From Cepaea nemoralis (lineage: Eukaryota; Mollusca; Gastropoda; Stylommatophora; Helicidae): a stretch of DNA of 64,000 nucleotides. The DNA lies in NCBI GenBank assembly GCA_014155875.1, contig JACEFZ010017865.1, positions 16,001-80,000 of the forward strand, given 5' to 3'. A program made the translations under genes and the position numbers. Positions 10,267 through 20,549 of this stretch are shown here, piece by piece. The stretch's first letter is position 1. Each line of letters begins with the position of its first letter. The notes below the pieces were generated by a model, which worked only from the letters and a program-made list of their open reading frames with translations, did not search any database and had not been told where the DNA came from.

Positions 10267-10350
10267 CACCGGAGGGTCTTCTCCGTGACTATATGTTGTG
10301 TTTTGTGTATGTATTTGTTTGCTGATGAAGGCTAGTCGTCCCAACGTCCT
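10267..10350 (+). other. Hairpin followed by a hammerhead-like core (copy 1)
   Basis: A hairpin with arms gtcaccggag / ctccgtgac (10267-10291) precedes tttgtttg and CTGATGA (10322-10328). A short potential stem and CCCAACGTCC follow. The layout resembles a hammerhead ribozyme core (CUGAUGA, stem II, GAAA), but the GAAA box is degenerate here. It resembles the motifs at 13820-13860 and 57380-57410. It is likely inactive. Confidence 0.35.
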
Positions 10351-10742
10351 GTATGTGTCGTTATTCTGTTATGTAAAACTGCATTACTTTGTTTTATTTT
10401 ATATTGTTTATAGATTATACTAAACCATTTGATAAAGTAAACCATGATGACCTGATTAAAATGTTGGAAGATATCAACATTGATAGGAAAGATTTAAGAA
10501 TAATAAAGAATATTTACTGGAACTAAGTAGCAGCAATTAAAATAGGAAATAAAAAGGGTAGTTATGAACAGATACAGCTAGGAGTAACGACAAGGGTGTG
10601 TCTTGTCACCCGATCTCTTCTCCCTGTATAGCGAAGTAATAATGAGAGAGATCAAAGAGAAGCCAGGAATACTAGTTGGAGGTTATAATATAAATGATAT
10701 ATATATACATACTATGCAGATAATGCAACAGACCTACAACAT

Positions 10743-11302
10743 TTGTTGAACATTGTAGTAACAGAGATTGCAAAGAAAGGACTCGCCTTGAATATCAAGA
10801 AAACAGTAACAATGGTGATATCAAATAAAATGGTAACACTAAAATGTGACATAGAAATAGAAGAGAAAATTCTTAACCAAGTGGATAATTTTAAATGCCT
10901 AGGGGCATTTATAACATCAGTTGTAAGATTACAGCAGAGATTAAGAGCAGAATAGGGCAAGCAAAAGCCGTATTTCAGAAAATGAAGAGTATCTTATGCA
11001 ACAAGTCATTATCACTGAATGTAAGAAAGAGAATACTGAAATGCTATATAGAACCAGTTTTGCTGTATGGCAGTGATTGTTGGAATGTAAATGAGCAAAT
11101 TAAGAAGAAATTAGAAGCAACAGATACGTGGTTCCTGAGGAGAATGTTGCGAATTCCTGGGACTGCCAGAGTAACTAACAACGATTGCCTGAAAGAGGCT
11201 AATGAAACTAGAACACTATGTACAACAATAAAAAAAGTGACAAACAGCTATCTTCGGTCATGTGGTGAGAAGAGAGGCATTGGAAAACATCGTGACAACT
11301 AG
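10743..11302 (+). pseudogene. Broken reverse transcriptase C-terminal half (LINE-E)
   Basis: Two overlapping frames carry one ancestral protein. The first has KKGLALNIKKTVTMVISNKM and FKCLGAFITS. The second (from about 10895) continues with SRIGQAKAVFQKMKSILCNK, RILKCYIEPVLLYGSDCW and DTWFLRRMLRIPGT. These are the post-palm RT and thumb motifs of RTE-like elements. An in-frame stop follows IYWN upstream, and the YADD box is degenerate (about 10700-10735). A third frame (MMLDGLRRWHGGISS, from 11336) gives the C-terminus. It is non-functional. Confidence 0.75.
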
Positions 11303-11408
11303 AAAGATCGTAGGAAGAGAGGCAGACCAAGAGAAATGATGTTGGATGGATTGAGACGGTGGCATGGAGGAATATCATCAGCAGAGTTGAACCAGATAAC
11401 CAAAGACC

Positions 11409-11455
11409 GAACGAACGAACGAACGAACGAACGAACGAACGAACGAAAGAACGAA
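11409..11455. repeat. (CGAA)n 3' tail of LINE-E
   Basis: About 11 tetranucleotide units directly after the C-terminal coding remnant, as expected for a LINE 3' tail. Confidence 0.85.
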
Positions 11456-11459
11456 CCTT

Positions 11460-11698
11460 ATTTTAAAAGGGTAACAAATTGGGCACGCAGGCCCGTCTTA
11501 CATTCGGCCCTTTCAACCACTCATCTTTCATTCATCAAATGTGCATGTTACATTAACATAGTGGAAAGACCATTGTCAAATGGATTTTGTAAGCGTAAAC
11601 AATGCATATTACGCATGATACATTCACATGAAAAAAAAAACATTGTCAAATGAAAGTTGTAAACATAAACAGTGCATATCGCAATGTTGTGAGACATA
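11460..11698. other. No recognisable feature
   Basis: A short duplicated phrase (cattgtcaaatg....tgtaa.c.taaac..tgcatat) occurs at about 11571-11610 and 11641-11680. Otherwise unremarkable. Confidence 0.5.
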
Positions 11699-13172
11699 TT
11701 CCCCCATCCACCCTCACATCCCGCAGCCACCCACACATCCCCTACCCACCACACCTCCCCAACCCACCCACACATAAATCCATGCACTCACACAGACCCA
11801 GGCAAACAAACATGCCGCCACCCACCCACTGATCCCCCACTCACGCACATTTCCTCACCCACACACACATCCCCACCCATCCCATAACCGACACGCACAC
11901 ACAAACCCACATATTCTCCACTACCCCCCTCCCCCCCACACACACACACATCCGCAACCACCCAGCAATACACACATCACAAAACCACACACACATACCC
12001 CCGCTAACCCACACATCCCGCACCTATCCATACACAAACACATCCCGCACCCTCACAATTTTCCCCACCCATCCACACACACACACACACATCAGCCAAC
12101 CTACACCCACTCACCCACCCAATATCCGCCACCTCTCAACTACACATCCCCACCTATACACACATCCCCACCCATAAACACATCTTCCCACCTGCCCACA
12201 CATATCCCTCACCCATAAACACGCAAAAACACACATTTCCCATCCACACACACCCCACCACCCACACACACCCCACCACTCACATATACCCCACCCACAC
12301 ACATCCGCCGCTCACACACATCTTCCCACAAACACACACACCCCCACCCATACACTATTCTCTCACACACTCCACCCACTCACGTACTCAGCCATCAACC
12401 ACTCACACCCATACATCATCCACCCGCCCATCAACTCATGCATCTCTCATCTACTCTCCCACCCACACACACCCTTTCCACCCAGCTAAACACACATGCC
12501 TCATCTTCACATACATCCTTCATCCACCTGCACATCCCACACATTCTTCACCTCTCACACATCTCCCCTCCCACACAAAACTCCACCCATAAACACATTC
12601 CCCCCACACACACATCCCCCACACGCATTCCCCATACACATCCCCACCCACACATCTCTCACCCACAAACACATCTCTCCACCCACCCACCCACACAACC
12701 TCCACCTACAAACATCCTCACCACCCACACATAATCCTCCACCCACTCACATTTACCCCATCCACACTCACACACTCCCGCCCACGCAGACATATCCCAT
12801 TCACAGACACCCCCACACTTATCTCCCACACCCATTACACACCCATCCCCCAATCCACACAATCTCCTACACACCCATTCACCCACCCACATACACATTC
12901 CCTACCCACACCCCCAACCCACCAACACCCACATACTTCAAACCATCCTCCCAAATATCCCCCCCCCCACACACACATCCCTCACACACACATACATCCA
13001 CCACCGACTACACATCCCTTCACCCATCTTCACATCACCCATCAACCCATACACATTCCCCACACACAACCCCTCCACACATACATTCCCCACACCCCCC
13101 CCCCACACACACACACATCCCTCACATACACACCCCACACACACATCCTCAATCTAGACATATACATGATGC
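11699..13172. repeat. 1.5 kb C/A-rich degenerate (CCCACACA)n field
   Basis: Almost only C, A and sparse T on the plus strand: cccacacacat, cacccac and ccacacatccc variants without a fixed period. Pro/Thr/His-rich frames (for example the 230-aa one from 12496) and their Gly/Val/Cys/Trp antisense partners are compositional artefacts. Confidence 0.93.
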
Positions 13173-13330
13173 CTCACATGATCACTGAAACTAATAAGAA
13201 CAAACTCTCAAACTTTACACACAGTTGAGACACTGACGATTGTCGTAAGCATTCTCGCAAAAATTGTAAGAAGTGGAGAAAAAAATTGTACATATACATT
13301 GTGTAGCTTAAAAAATTAGTGATGCAATTC

Positions 13331-13331
<1 letters not shown>

Positions 13332-13401
<70 letters not shown>

Positions 13402-13423
13402 CTATCTCTCCCTCTCTCTCTTG

Positions 13424-13497
<74 letters not shown>
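13332..13497. repeat. (CT)n microsatellite
   Basis: Two long CT tracts separated by a short interrupted stretch at about 13398-13432. Ser-Leu repeat frames are artefacts. Confidence 0.97.
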
Positions 13498-13501
<4 letters not shown>

Positions 13502-13595
13502 ACTAACTCTCTCACTCACATCACAGTAATGTTATATTATACATTATAAAATCAAGTGGCAATCAAAATGATAATATGGAAGATGAGAATAAACC

Positions 13596-13625
13596 CCCCC
13601 CCCCCCCCCCCCAAAAAAAAAAAAA
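13596..13625. repeat. Poly-C / poly-A run
   Basis: About 17 C followed by about 13 A. Flanking phrases (atcaagtggca..caaaatga.a) at 13551 and 13650 are duplicated, indicating a ~100-bp local tandem duplication. Confidence 0.85.
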
Positions 13626-13714
13626 TATGGAATGGCATGTTACAGGACAATCAAGTGGCATACAAAATGATACCTCGTAATATGAAAGATGAGAATACGT
13701 AAGGCACTTGATGC

Positions 13715-13790
<76 letters not shown>
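13715..13790. repeat. (TA)n-(TG)n microsatellite
   Basis: About 10 TA then 28 TG units, immediately before the hammerhead-like motif region. Confidence 0.95.
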
Positions 13791-13793
<3 letters not shown>

Positions 13794-13804
13794 TTTTAAG
13801 TAGT

Positions 13805-13862
13805 TGTATTGGCATGTGTTTGTTGTTTGTGTGCTGATGAAAGCTTTGGCCGCAATTTCCAT
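13805..13862 (+). other. Hammerhead-like core (copy 2)
   Basis: The leader ggcatgtgtttgttgtttgtg is followed by CTGATGA (13834-13840), AAGCTTTGGCC and GCAATTTCC. It shares leader and core with the minus-strand motif at 57380-57410. The canonical GAAA is GCAA, which should impair catalysis. The sequence 13863-14165 shows nothing else. Confidence 0.4.
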
Positions 13863-14169
13863 TTTGATTTCTTGTGATCGTTTTCTAGCATACGGATTCT
13901 AATTCTCGTTTCTTGTGATTCATTCACGCTGCACGGGACCATTCGATAATTACACAGAGCTGAACTATTTCTGAACGAGTACTAACGATGCACGTCTGAA
14001 GTACTTCGAACGGTTGGGAAATAACAGGGAATGAGTCGCCACTGAAATACTCCCAACCTTTCTTGATGATGTGAAGGTGGGGTACCCGGTCATACAGGAA
14101 TTAAGTTTCGCGGTGTCTTATAATTATTGAACACGAATTACAGTTTTGCACAGACAGGGATGTTAAGCT

Positions 14170-14267
14170 TCTCCTTCCTTCCTTCCTTCCTTCCTTCCTT
14201 CCTTCCTTCCTTCCTTCCTTCCTTCCTTCCTTCCTTCCTTCCTTCCTTCCTTCCTTCCTTCCTTCCT

Positions 14268-14299
<32 letters not shown>

Positions 14300-14370
14300 T
14301 CCTTCCTTCCTTCCCTTTCTACCTGCCTGCCTTCCTTCCGTCCTTCCTTCCTTATTTCCTTCCTTCCTTG
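14170..14370. repeat. (CCTT)n with an embedded (CCTG)n block
   Basis: About 25 CCTT units, then about 7 CCTG units, then interrupted CCTT. Ser-Phe-Leu-Pro repeats are read-through of the tract. Confidence 0.95.
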
Positions 14371-14682
14371 TGTGTCTTATATATGTATGTGTATCTTGTG
14401 TTTGTATGTGACTTTGTATGTATGCGTATCTTGTTTATGTATGTGTATCTTATGTACGTATGTGATCTGTGTATGTATATGTGTCGTATGTATGTATATG
14501 TATGTATGTATGGGCATCTTGTCTATGTTGTGTATCCTGTGTATGTATGTATGTCTTGTGTATGTATGTGTTTCTTGTGTTTGTATGTGATTTTTGTATG
14601 TATGTGTGTCTTATGTATGTATGTGATCTGTGTATGTATGTATATCTTGTATATGTATATGTGTCTTGTGTATATATGTGTA
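14371..14682. repeat. TGTATGTATGTG(T)ATCTTG tandem field, left part
   Basis: Degenerate ~20-bp units such as tgtatgtatgtgtatcttg. The field is split by SINE S1 and resumes at about 14930. Confidence 0.93.
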
Positions 14683-14926
14683 GCGGTCTCCCTGGCCTAG
14701 GCGTTAAGCGACTTTCTCCGTAATCCCGTATACTCTCGTGAGTAATGTGACGACGGCGAGAATCAGTAGCGGTTCCAACCGCGTCGGTAACTTACGGGGT
14801 ATATGAGCCGGTCGCTCAGAAAGCAATGGCAAACTACTGAGCGTAATCTTGCCAAAGAAATCAACAATCATCTGAAAGATGCTGATGTTGACAGTGATGT
14901 CCTGTAAAGGATATGCAAACATGTTT
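14683..14926 (+). repeat. SINE S1 copy inside the TGTATG field
   Basis: A full-length-looking copy of about 245 bp. The A box lies in ccctggcctaggcgttaagc and the B-box-like element in agcggttccaaccgcg. The body contains AAAGCAATGGCAAACTACTG and CTTGCCAAGAAATCAACAAT, and the tail is gatgtcctgtaaaggatatg. The sequence on each side is the same minisatellite, so the TSD cannot be separated from the repeat. The body block matches the 5' region of LINE-B at 19037-19080. Confidence 0.8.
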
Positions 14927-15515
14927 TTGTGTATGTATGTGTATCTTTTGTATGTCTGTGTATCCTGTGTATGTATGTGTATCTTGTGTATGTATGTGTA
15001 TCTTGTGTATGTGTGTGATCTTTGTACGTATGTTGTCTTGTGTATGTATGTGTATCTTCTGTATGTCTGTGTATCTTGTGTAGTATGTAGGATCTTGTGT
15101 ATGTATGTGTACATTGTGTATGTGTGTGATCTTTGTACGTATGTTGTCTTGTGTATGTATGTGTATCTTCTGTATGTCTGTGTATCTTGTGTAGTATGTA
15201 GGATCTTGTGTATGTATGTGTACATTGTGTATGTGTTTGTGTGTCTTGTGTATGTATGTATATCGTGTGTATGTATGTGTGTCTTGTGTATGTGTGTGTA
15301 TCTTGTCCAAATATGTGTGTCTTGTGTGTGTATGTGTATCTTTCGTATGTATGTGTGCTCTTTTAATGTGTGTGTTTCTTATGTATTTATGTGTATCTTG
15401 TGTATATGTGTGTGTGTGTGTTGTTTATGAATGTGTGTGTGTGTGTGTGTGATTGTGTGATTGTGTGTGTGTGTGTGTGTGTGATTGTGTGATTGTGTGT
15501 GTGTGTGTGTGTGTC
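14927..15515. repeat. TGTATGTATGTG(T)ATCTTG tandem field, right part
   Basis: Includes a near-identical higher-order duplication of about 110 bp (about 15008-15117 and 15118-15228, with ttgtacgtatgttgtcttgt in both) and ends in (TG)n tracts to 15515. Cys/Val/Tyr-rich frames on both strands are artefacts. Confidence 0.93.
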
Positions 15516-16206
15516 AATCCTCGGTGAATTAGAACAAATCGCATACAGCCATTGCCCTAACCACCAAACAACTTGCCATACCACAATGTGATCATGCGAG
15601 TTCAGACAAACTATCCTTTCTCCATCCATCACTCTCGCACTGCCTGTACCCAACTCTGCCGTGATTAAACGGTGTCCTCAATAACCCTCCCCTCCCCACC
15701 CCCTCTGTCTCTTTCTCTCTCTTCCCTTTCCCTCCCGGACCCATCTCTCAATCTCATCTCTTTCTATCCCACATGAATCGTGTTAAATTTAACCCCGATG
15801 CCGATCTGGATCGATACTGAAACACTTCGTCTTATTCAGATCGATACCACCATATCTGGCCAACTTTCAGCAAAAATGGAGAAGTGCTGAACAAAACGAC
15901 TCACGTTCAGGGATTTAAACGGCCGGTGTCCGCAACAGAACAAATAGCACATATATAAACATAAACAAAAAACATGTCTGAAGTTATCATTTATACTTAC
16001 GGCAACATTTCAGGAAATTGCCATCATCAAGAGCACCGAAGATGGCAATCAGAAGGAGAATGAGATACAAAACAAAAAAGGAAGATATATTTTGCCACAT
16101 CACCCACCGAACAACAAGTAGTTTACATTTTTGCCGGACATTGGGCTCAAACCCAACACAAGGTTGATTTTATAGACAATTTTACGTCCAGTAGTTCTCC
16201 CAAAAA
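15516..16206. other. No recognisable gene
   Basis: Pyrimidine-rich at 15680-15770. A weak B-box-like gggtttgagccc is on the minus strand at about 16145-16157, possibly a tRNA relic. Nothing else. Confidence 0.5.
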
Positions 16207-16245
16207 AGCTTACCCGAATCCCAATGCATTTCCGTTTTGATATGC

Positions 16246-16254
16246 CAGATGCAT
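16246..16254. repeat. TSD of SINE S1 in LINE-B
   Basis: The 9-mer cagatgcat is repeated at 16503-16511. The uninterrupted LINE-B copy reads ccggatgcatacattg at this point, confirming a single original site. Confidence 0.75.
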
Positions 16255-16502
16255 TAAATTAAATGTTTGCATATCCTTTACAGGACATCACTGTCAACAT
16301 CAGCATCTTTCAGCTGATTGTTGATTTCTTGGCAAGATTACGCACAGTAGTTTGCCATTGCTTGCTGAGCGACCGGCTCACATATCCCGTAAGTTACCGA
16401 CGCGGTTAGAACCGCTACCGATTCTCGCTGTCGTCACGTTACTCACTAGAGTATACGGGATTACGGAGAAAGTCGCTAACTCTGGGCCAGGGAGACCGGC
16501 AT
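16255..16502 (-). repeat. SINE S1 copy inserted in LINE-B
   Basis: 248 bp on the minus strand, with a 9-bp TSD. The head reads tctccctggcccagagttag (A box) with the B-box-like agcggttctaaccgcg. The body and 3' end match the 14683 copy, ending in atgcaaacatttaattta. Its similarity to the plus-strand copy is high by eye. Confidence 0.85.
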
Positions 16503-16730
16503 CAGATGCATACAACGTTGAATTGAAGAATCGGTTTGGGATCTTGATGTCTATACAGGCAGAAATAACACCTGATGAATTGGCAGTACAAGCTAGAGGA
16601 GAAACTGATAACAGCGGGATAAGTATAAATCTTTAACTCGAGAAATAAGAAAGAAAACACAAGAAAGGACAACAACCTATATATACAAGAATTGTTTAAT
16701 AGACTAGAGCAACATCATAAGGATTGAATA

Positions 16731-16862
16731 CATTGCGAAATGCTCAAAAGAAATAACGTTATTGATAAGAAATGTTCAACCTCAATTAAATGGTTAGAAC
16801 ATTGCGAAATGCTCAAAAGAAATAACGTTATTGATAAGAAATGTTCAACCTCAATTAAATGT
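16731..16862. repeat. 69-bp tandem duplication inside LINE-B
   Basis: cattgcgaaatgctcaaaag...caacctcaattaaatg occurs twice in tandem with a period of 69 bp. The other LINE-B copy has it once (about 20410-20460). The two units look identical over the compared span, so the event is recent relative to the other decay. Confidence 0.85.
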
Positions 16863-17172
16863 TATCTGTGACAAGTTGGGAAATACCCTAACAGAATCTA
16901 GACAAATTCTAGAAAGATGGCAAGAATACTGCAGTGGAATGCGTGAGCTGAATGACTGTGAGGATATTAGTGAGACACATGAACCAATGACAGGAGAGAC
17001 AGAACCTAATTAGATGAAATTGTATGGGTAATAAAGAACCTGAAGAATGATAAATCACCAGGATGTACTGAGATACCAGCTGAACTAATTTAAAACGGGA
17101 GGAGAAGAGAGCATAAAAATTTATCACGCATTATGTAAAAAGATATAGAAATATGGTATCTGTCCAACAGAT

Positions 17173-17691
17173 TTGAAGAGAACTATCTTCATTCCAATAC
17201 CAAAACAGGGCAACCTGAAATATATAACTGTTTCATTGATCAGTCAAGCAAGTAAAATTCCACTAACAATCATAATGGAAAGACTTCGTAAGAAATGGAA
17301 GAAGACATTAACGTGGTTCAAGCTGGATTTAGACAAGGAAGAGGAACAAGAGATCACATTCTCAACATGCGTTTAATAATAGAGAAGTGTAAAGAATTTA
17401 ATGTAAACCTGTTCCCATATTTTGTAGATTATTCAAAGGCATTTGACTGTGTACAACATCAGAAACTTTGGGAAATCATGAATAGAAATGGTTTTTCATC
17501 ACATGTAATGCAACTCATAAAAATACTCTATCTAGGCCAACAAGTAGCGGTTAGAATAGATGGCGAGACATCAGATTGGTTTGACGTCAAGCAAGGAGTC
17601 CGTCAGGACTGTGTGCTGTCTCTTTATTTGTATAACCTGTATGCCGAAAATGTTTTGAGAAATGTAAGAGATGATGTAACCAAGGAGCAAT
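17173..17691 (+). pseudogene. Broken RT palm of LINE-B copy B0
   Basis: Overlapping frames carry TIFIPIPKQGNLK and then (from 17295) EEDINVVQAGFRQGRGTRDH, FVDYSKAFDCVQHQKLWEIM, VRIDGETSDWFDVKQGVRQD and LYNLYAENVLRNVRDDV. These are RT motifs 1-4 of RTE-like elements, including the F.DYSKAFD catalytic aspartate region. A deletion has removed codons around CTNYRTVAL relative to B1. The frame is cut at 17691 by the LINE-F insertion, and the YADD-containing part resumes at about 18600 as YADKT. Confidence 0.8.
17685..17691. repeat. TSD of the LINE-F/LINE-B chimeric insertion
   Basis: gagcaat here and at 18559-18565. B1 shows the uninterrupted site as gggagctatatgatgcc. Confidence 0.6.
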
Positions 17692-18369
17692 CAATCAATC
17701 AATCATGTGCCATGCCGGAAAGCGTGGGCGGTCATGACTCGCCATTTCACTCGATCACCAGTGTCGTGGATCAGCTCAGTGTTCCTGTCTCATCCATGCC
17801 ATGTGGCCAATCCATCCACGTATTTTCCTCTCGGTCTTCCTCTTGGTCTGTTCCCTTCGATCTTGCCAGTTGTCACTACGTTCTCCAATCCATTTCTTCT
17901 CATAACATGTCCAAAAAATTTTGACTGTCTACGTGCAATTTCTCTAATCAGTTTATGATGTTTCATTTGTCTCCTTTAGTACTTGGTCATTGGTTTTTCT
18001 GTCTGTCCATGGTATTCTTTGCATTTTCCTCAGAAACCACATTTCTGCAGCCATCAGATGCTTTTCAGCTTGACTGCTCATTGTCCAAGTTTCACATCCA
18101 TACAAAAGAACAGGCTCTATGTATCCCCTCAACACTCTTTTTCTCGTTTCGATTGACATCTTTTTATTGGTCAGAATGTTTTTCATCTTGCTAAAGGATA
18201 CTTTCGCCATGGCGATTCTTGTTCTAATCTCTTCAAGGCATCTCCCATCAGATGTTATGACTGTTCCAAGATAATTGTACCGATTCACTTGTTGAAGAAT
18301 ATTTCCATTTACTTGTATATTACATTGTGGCACTTCTTCCTTCCTAGTGACGACCACAACCTGAGTCCT
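17692..18369 (-). mobile_element. LINE-F 3' fragment (F1)
   Basis: A 5'-truncated RTE-like LINE on the minus strand with a (TTGA)n tail at 17692-17705. It aligns to F2 at 55910-56524 almost from end to end (gtgccatgccgg..agcgtg at the 3' end). Its 5' end is joined to a 189-bp plus-strand copy of LINE-B sequence (18370-18558), and the pair together is flanked by gagcaat. Confidence 0.8.
17953..18357 (-). pseudogene. RT C-terminal remnant of LINE-F1
   Basis: 134 open codons. The text starts at the end of the RT palm (TRKEEVPQCNIQVNGN), then YNYLGTVITSDGRCLEEIRT, RVLRGYIEPVLLYGCETW and EMWFLRKMQRIPWT, i.e. the thumb and the conserved LLYG.E.W motif of RTE-like reverse transcriptases. The palm with YADD and the endonuclease are absent. 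The frame ends at a stop after KETNETS, where F2 stays open (QETNEDRKLIRDIRRRQ). It is a dead copy. Confidence 0.8.
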
Positions 18370-18558
18370 TGATAAATCACCAGGATGTGCTGAGATACCA
18401 GCTGAACTAATTTAAAACGGGAGGAGAAGAGAGCATAAAAATATATCACGCATTATGTAAAAAGATATAGAAATATGGTATCTGGCCAACAGATTTGAAG
18501 AGAACTATCTTCATTCCAATACCAAAACAGGGCAACCTGAAATATATAACTGTTTCAT
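18370..18558 (+). repeat. 189-bp duplicate of LINE-B positions 17048-17236
   Basis: Same length and about 98% identical (3 differences that I count) to 17048-17236. It includes lesions specific to that copy: the extra base in aatttaaaacggg, gatatagaaat, and the deletion giving aatatataactgtttca. It lies between LINE-F1 and the right gagcaat, so it was acquired with the insertion. Confidence 0.85.
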
Positions 18559-19085
18559 GAGCAATATGATCCCTAAATATCGGTGGTCATGAAATACCAG
18601 AGATTCAGTATGCTGATAAAACAGTATTACTATCCACATCGAAGACTGGTATACAAAATGTAATAACCTCAACCCAAAAGAGTAGTGAACATCACAACTT
18701 ATATCTTAACATAGCAAAAACAAAGATAATGGATACAGATAAAACTAATTTGGAGAAAAAAATAATGTAAATGATGAAAAATTGGAATTGGAGAATGTAA
18801 GACGCCTCCTTTCCTCCGTTAGTCTACGGGACACCCTTGGGCAAGGTGGAGTACCCGTTTAGCCCCCCGATCAGGGTTACGTGAAGCCATGGAAGCAGGT
18901 GGTGGATGGAGTGTGAGAGCAGCCGACAGATTGTTGTTGGTTATGGTCTTGCACTCTGCGGCGATAGGCAGATGATCTCATCAGTAGAGACAATGGCTAT
19001 GGCCACCGACTAATACAGTCACTGCCCAGAAGGAAAGCAATGGCAAACTACCTTCTGCAAAACTTGCCAAGAAACCATAGCAACC

Positions 19086-19799
19086 ATGAAAGAAATCATA
19101 ATAAGAAAGAGATCTGGTGGCGAGACCCCCAGGCCAGGCAGATCAGATAACACTGGGGAAGAGTGTGACACAGGGACCAGTACTAGTAATCGTGATGACG
19201 GAGTTAATCCTGACTGTGTTACCAAGGAAATCCCCTGTGTCAGACTAAGAAACAGAGTGAGAAAAGCAACGTGGAATGTGAGAAGTCTGTATGAGGGAAA
19301 GCTTAAAGTAGTGTGTGATGAGATTGAGAGGTTAAACATTCAAATTTTAGGAATTAGTGAACATCGCTGGAGCGGCAAGGGACATTTTACAACTGAAAAT
19401 TGAAGTATTTTCATTTATTCTGGTAGAGACGATTGAGGCAGAGGGGAGTGGCATTTTGTTTAGATAAGACAACTGCAAAATCTTTAATGGGAAATAATCC
19501 AGTTAGTGATAGAATCCTCACTATTAGACTTAAAGGCCGTCCCAAAAACACAACTCTCATACAGATATATGCAACCTACTTCAACAGCAGAGGAGGACGA
19601 AATTGAAGATTTTTACAACACACTACAAGACACATTAGATAAGATTGGTCATAATGATATAACAATAATAATGGGAGATTTTAATGCAAAAGTTGGTGCA
19701 GGAAGCGCTGAAAATGAGAGACACGTTTTAGGAAAATTTGGATTAGCAAATAGAAATGATGCAGGTGACAAATTAATTGAATTTTGCACAGAAAATTAG
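19086..19799 (+). pseudogene. AP-like endonuclease domain of LINE-B1 (broken)
   Basis: This is the N-terminal apurinic-like endonuclease that nicks target DNA for target-primed reverse transcription. The first frame (19086-19403) has RKATWNVRSLYEGKLKVVCD and LNIQILGISEHRWSGKG. A stop follows ENW-type sequence at about 19401, with more stops to 19500. The second frame (19506-19799) has DITIIMGDFNAKVGAGS and FGLANRNDAGDKLIEFC. The frame after the next stop has TWKSPDSFTKNQIDYILIQ and the conserved D-H pair as DTDHQLLEADL (about 19950-19985). The catalytic N, E, D and H positions appear present, but the reading frame is not continuous. Confidence 0.85.
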
Positions 19800-20096
19800 T
19801 TAACAATAGCCAACACGCTTTTTAAACAACATCCAAGAAGACTCTTCACATGGAAGTCTCCAGACAGTTTTACCAAAAATCAGATAGATTATATTTTAAT
19901 ACAAAGAAGATGGAGATCAAGCATAACATCTGCAAAAACCCTACGTAGTGCAGACTGTGATACAGATCATCAGTTACTAGAAGCAGATCTGAAATTAAAA
20001 CTCAAAAAGCTTATCCGAGGACCAAGGCCACTTCGTTTTGATCTCACAAAAATACCGGATGCATACATTGTAGAAGTTAGGAATCGCTTTGGGGTC

Positions 20097-20549
20097 TTGA
20101 TGTCTGTACAAGAAGAAATGACACCTGATGAACTGGCAGTACAAGCTAGAGATATCTTGATAACTGCAGCCAAAGATTTCATTCCGACCAAGAAAAAGCA
20201 ACTTAAGCCATGGATTACATCAGACACATTAGAATTAATAAAACAACGAAGGGAACTTAAACAGAAAGGAGTTGAATCCGATAACAGCAGGATGAAGTAT
20301 AAATCTTTAACTCGAGAAATAAGAAAGAACACAAGAAAGGACAAAAATCAATGTATACAAGATTGCTGTACCAGAATAGAGCAATATCATAAGACTGGCA
20401 GAGATTATGAAATGTTCAAAGAAATGAAGTTATTGACAAGAAATGTTCAACCTCAATTGAATGTTATCTGTGACAAGATGGGAAATACCTTAACAGAATC
20501 TAGACAAATTCTAGAAAGATGGCAGGGAGTACTGCAGTGGAATGTATGA
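20097..20549 (+). pseudogene. Linker region of LINE-B1 protein
   Basis: 150 codons between endonuclease and RT: SVQEEMTPDELAVQARDILI, KQLKPWITSDTLELIKQRRE, IRKNTRKDKNQCIQDCCTRI and NVICDKMGNTLTESRQILER. Homologous text is on the minus strand at 53787-54083. Its function is unknown apart from linking the two enzymatic domains. The frame is lost at about 20520 (extra g in ggcagggagt compared with ggcaagaatac in B0), and RT resumes in another frame. Confidence 0.75.

Larger units (their letters stand above)
10412..11460 (+). mobile_element. Decayed LINE-E (RTE-like), 3' part
   Basis: About 1 kb of an RTE-like LINE, from the RT palm (DYTKPFDKVNHDDLIKMLED) to the 3' tail (CGAA)n at about 11409-11455. 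Stops and frameshifts break it throughout. It is 5'-truncated with no endonuclease visible. No TSD could be defined. Related 3' ends lie at 255-331 and 37676-37985 (-). Confidence 0.8.

Noticed and set aside
12496..13188. 230-aa Pro/Thr/His-rich frame
   Set aside because: Caused by C/A-only sequence composition; no domain, and open frames are also present on the other strand.
14704..15430. Cys/Val/Tyr-rich or HTQDT-rich frames that look like secreted repeats
   Set aside because: They follow the TGTATG tandem field on both strands.
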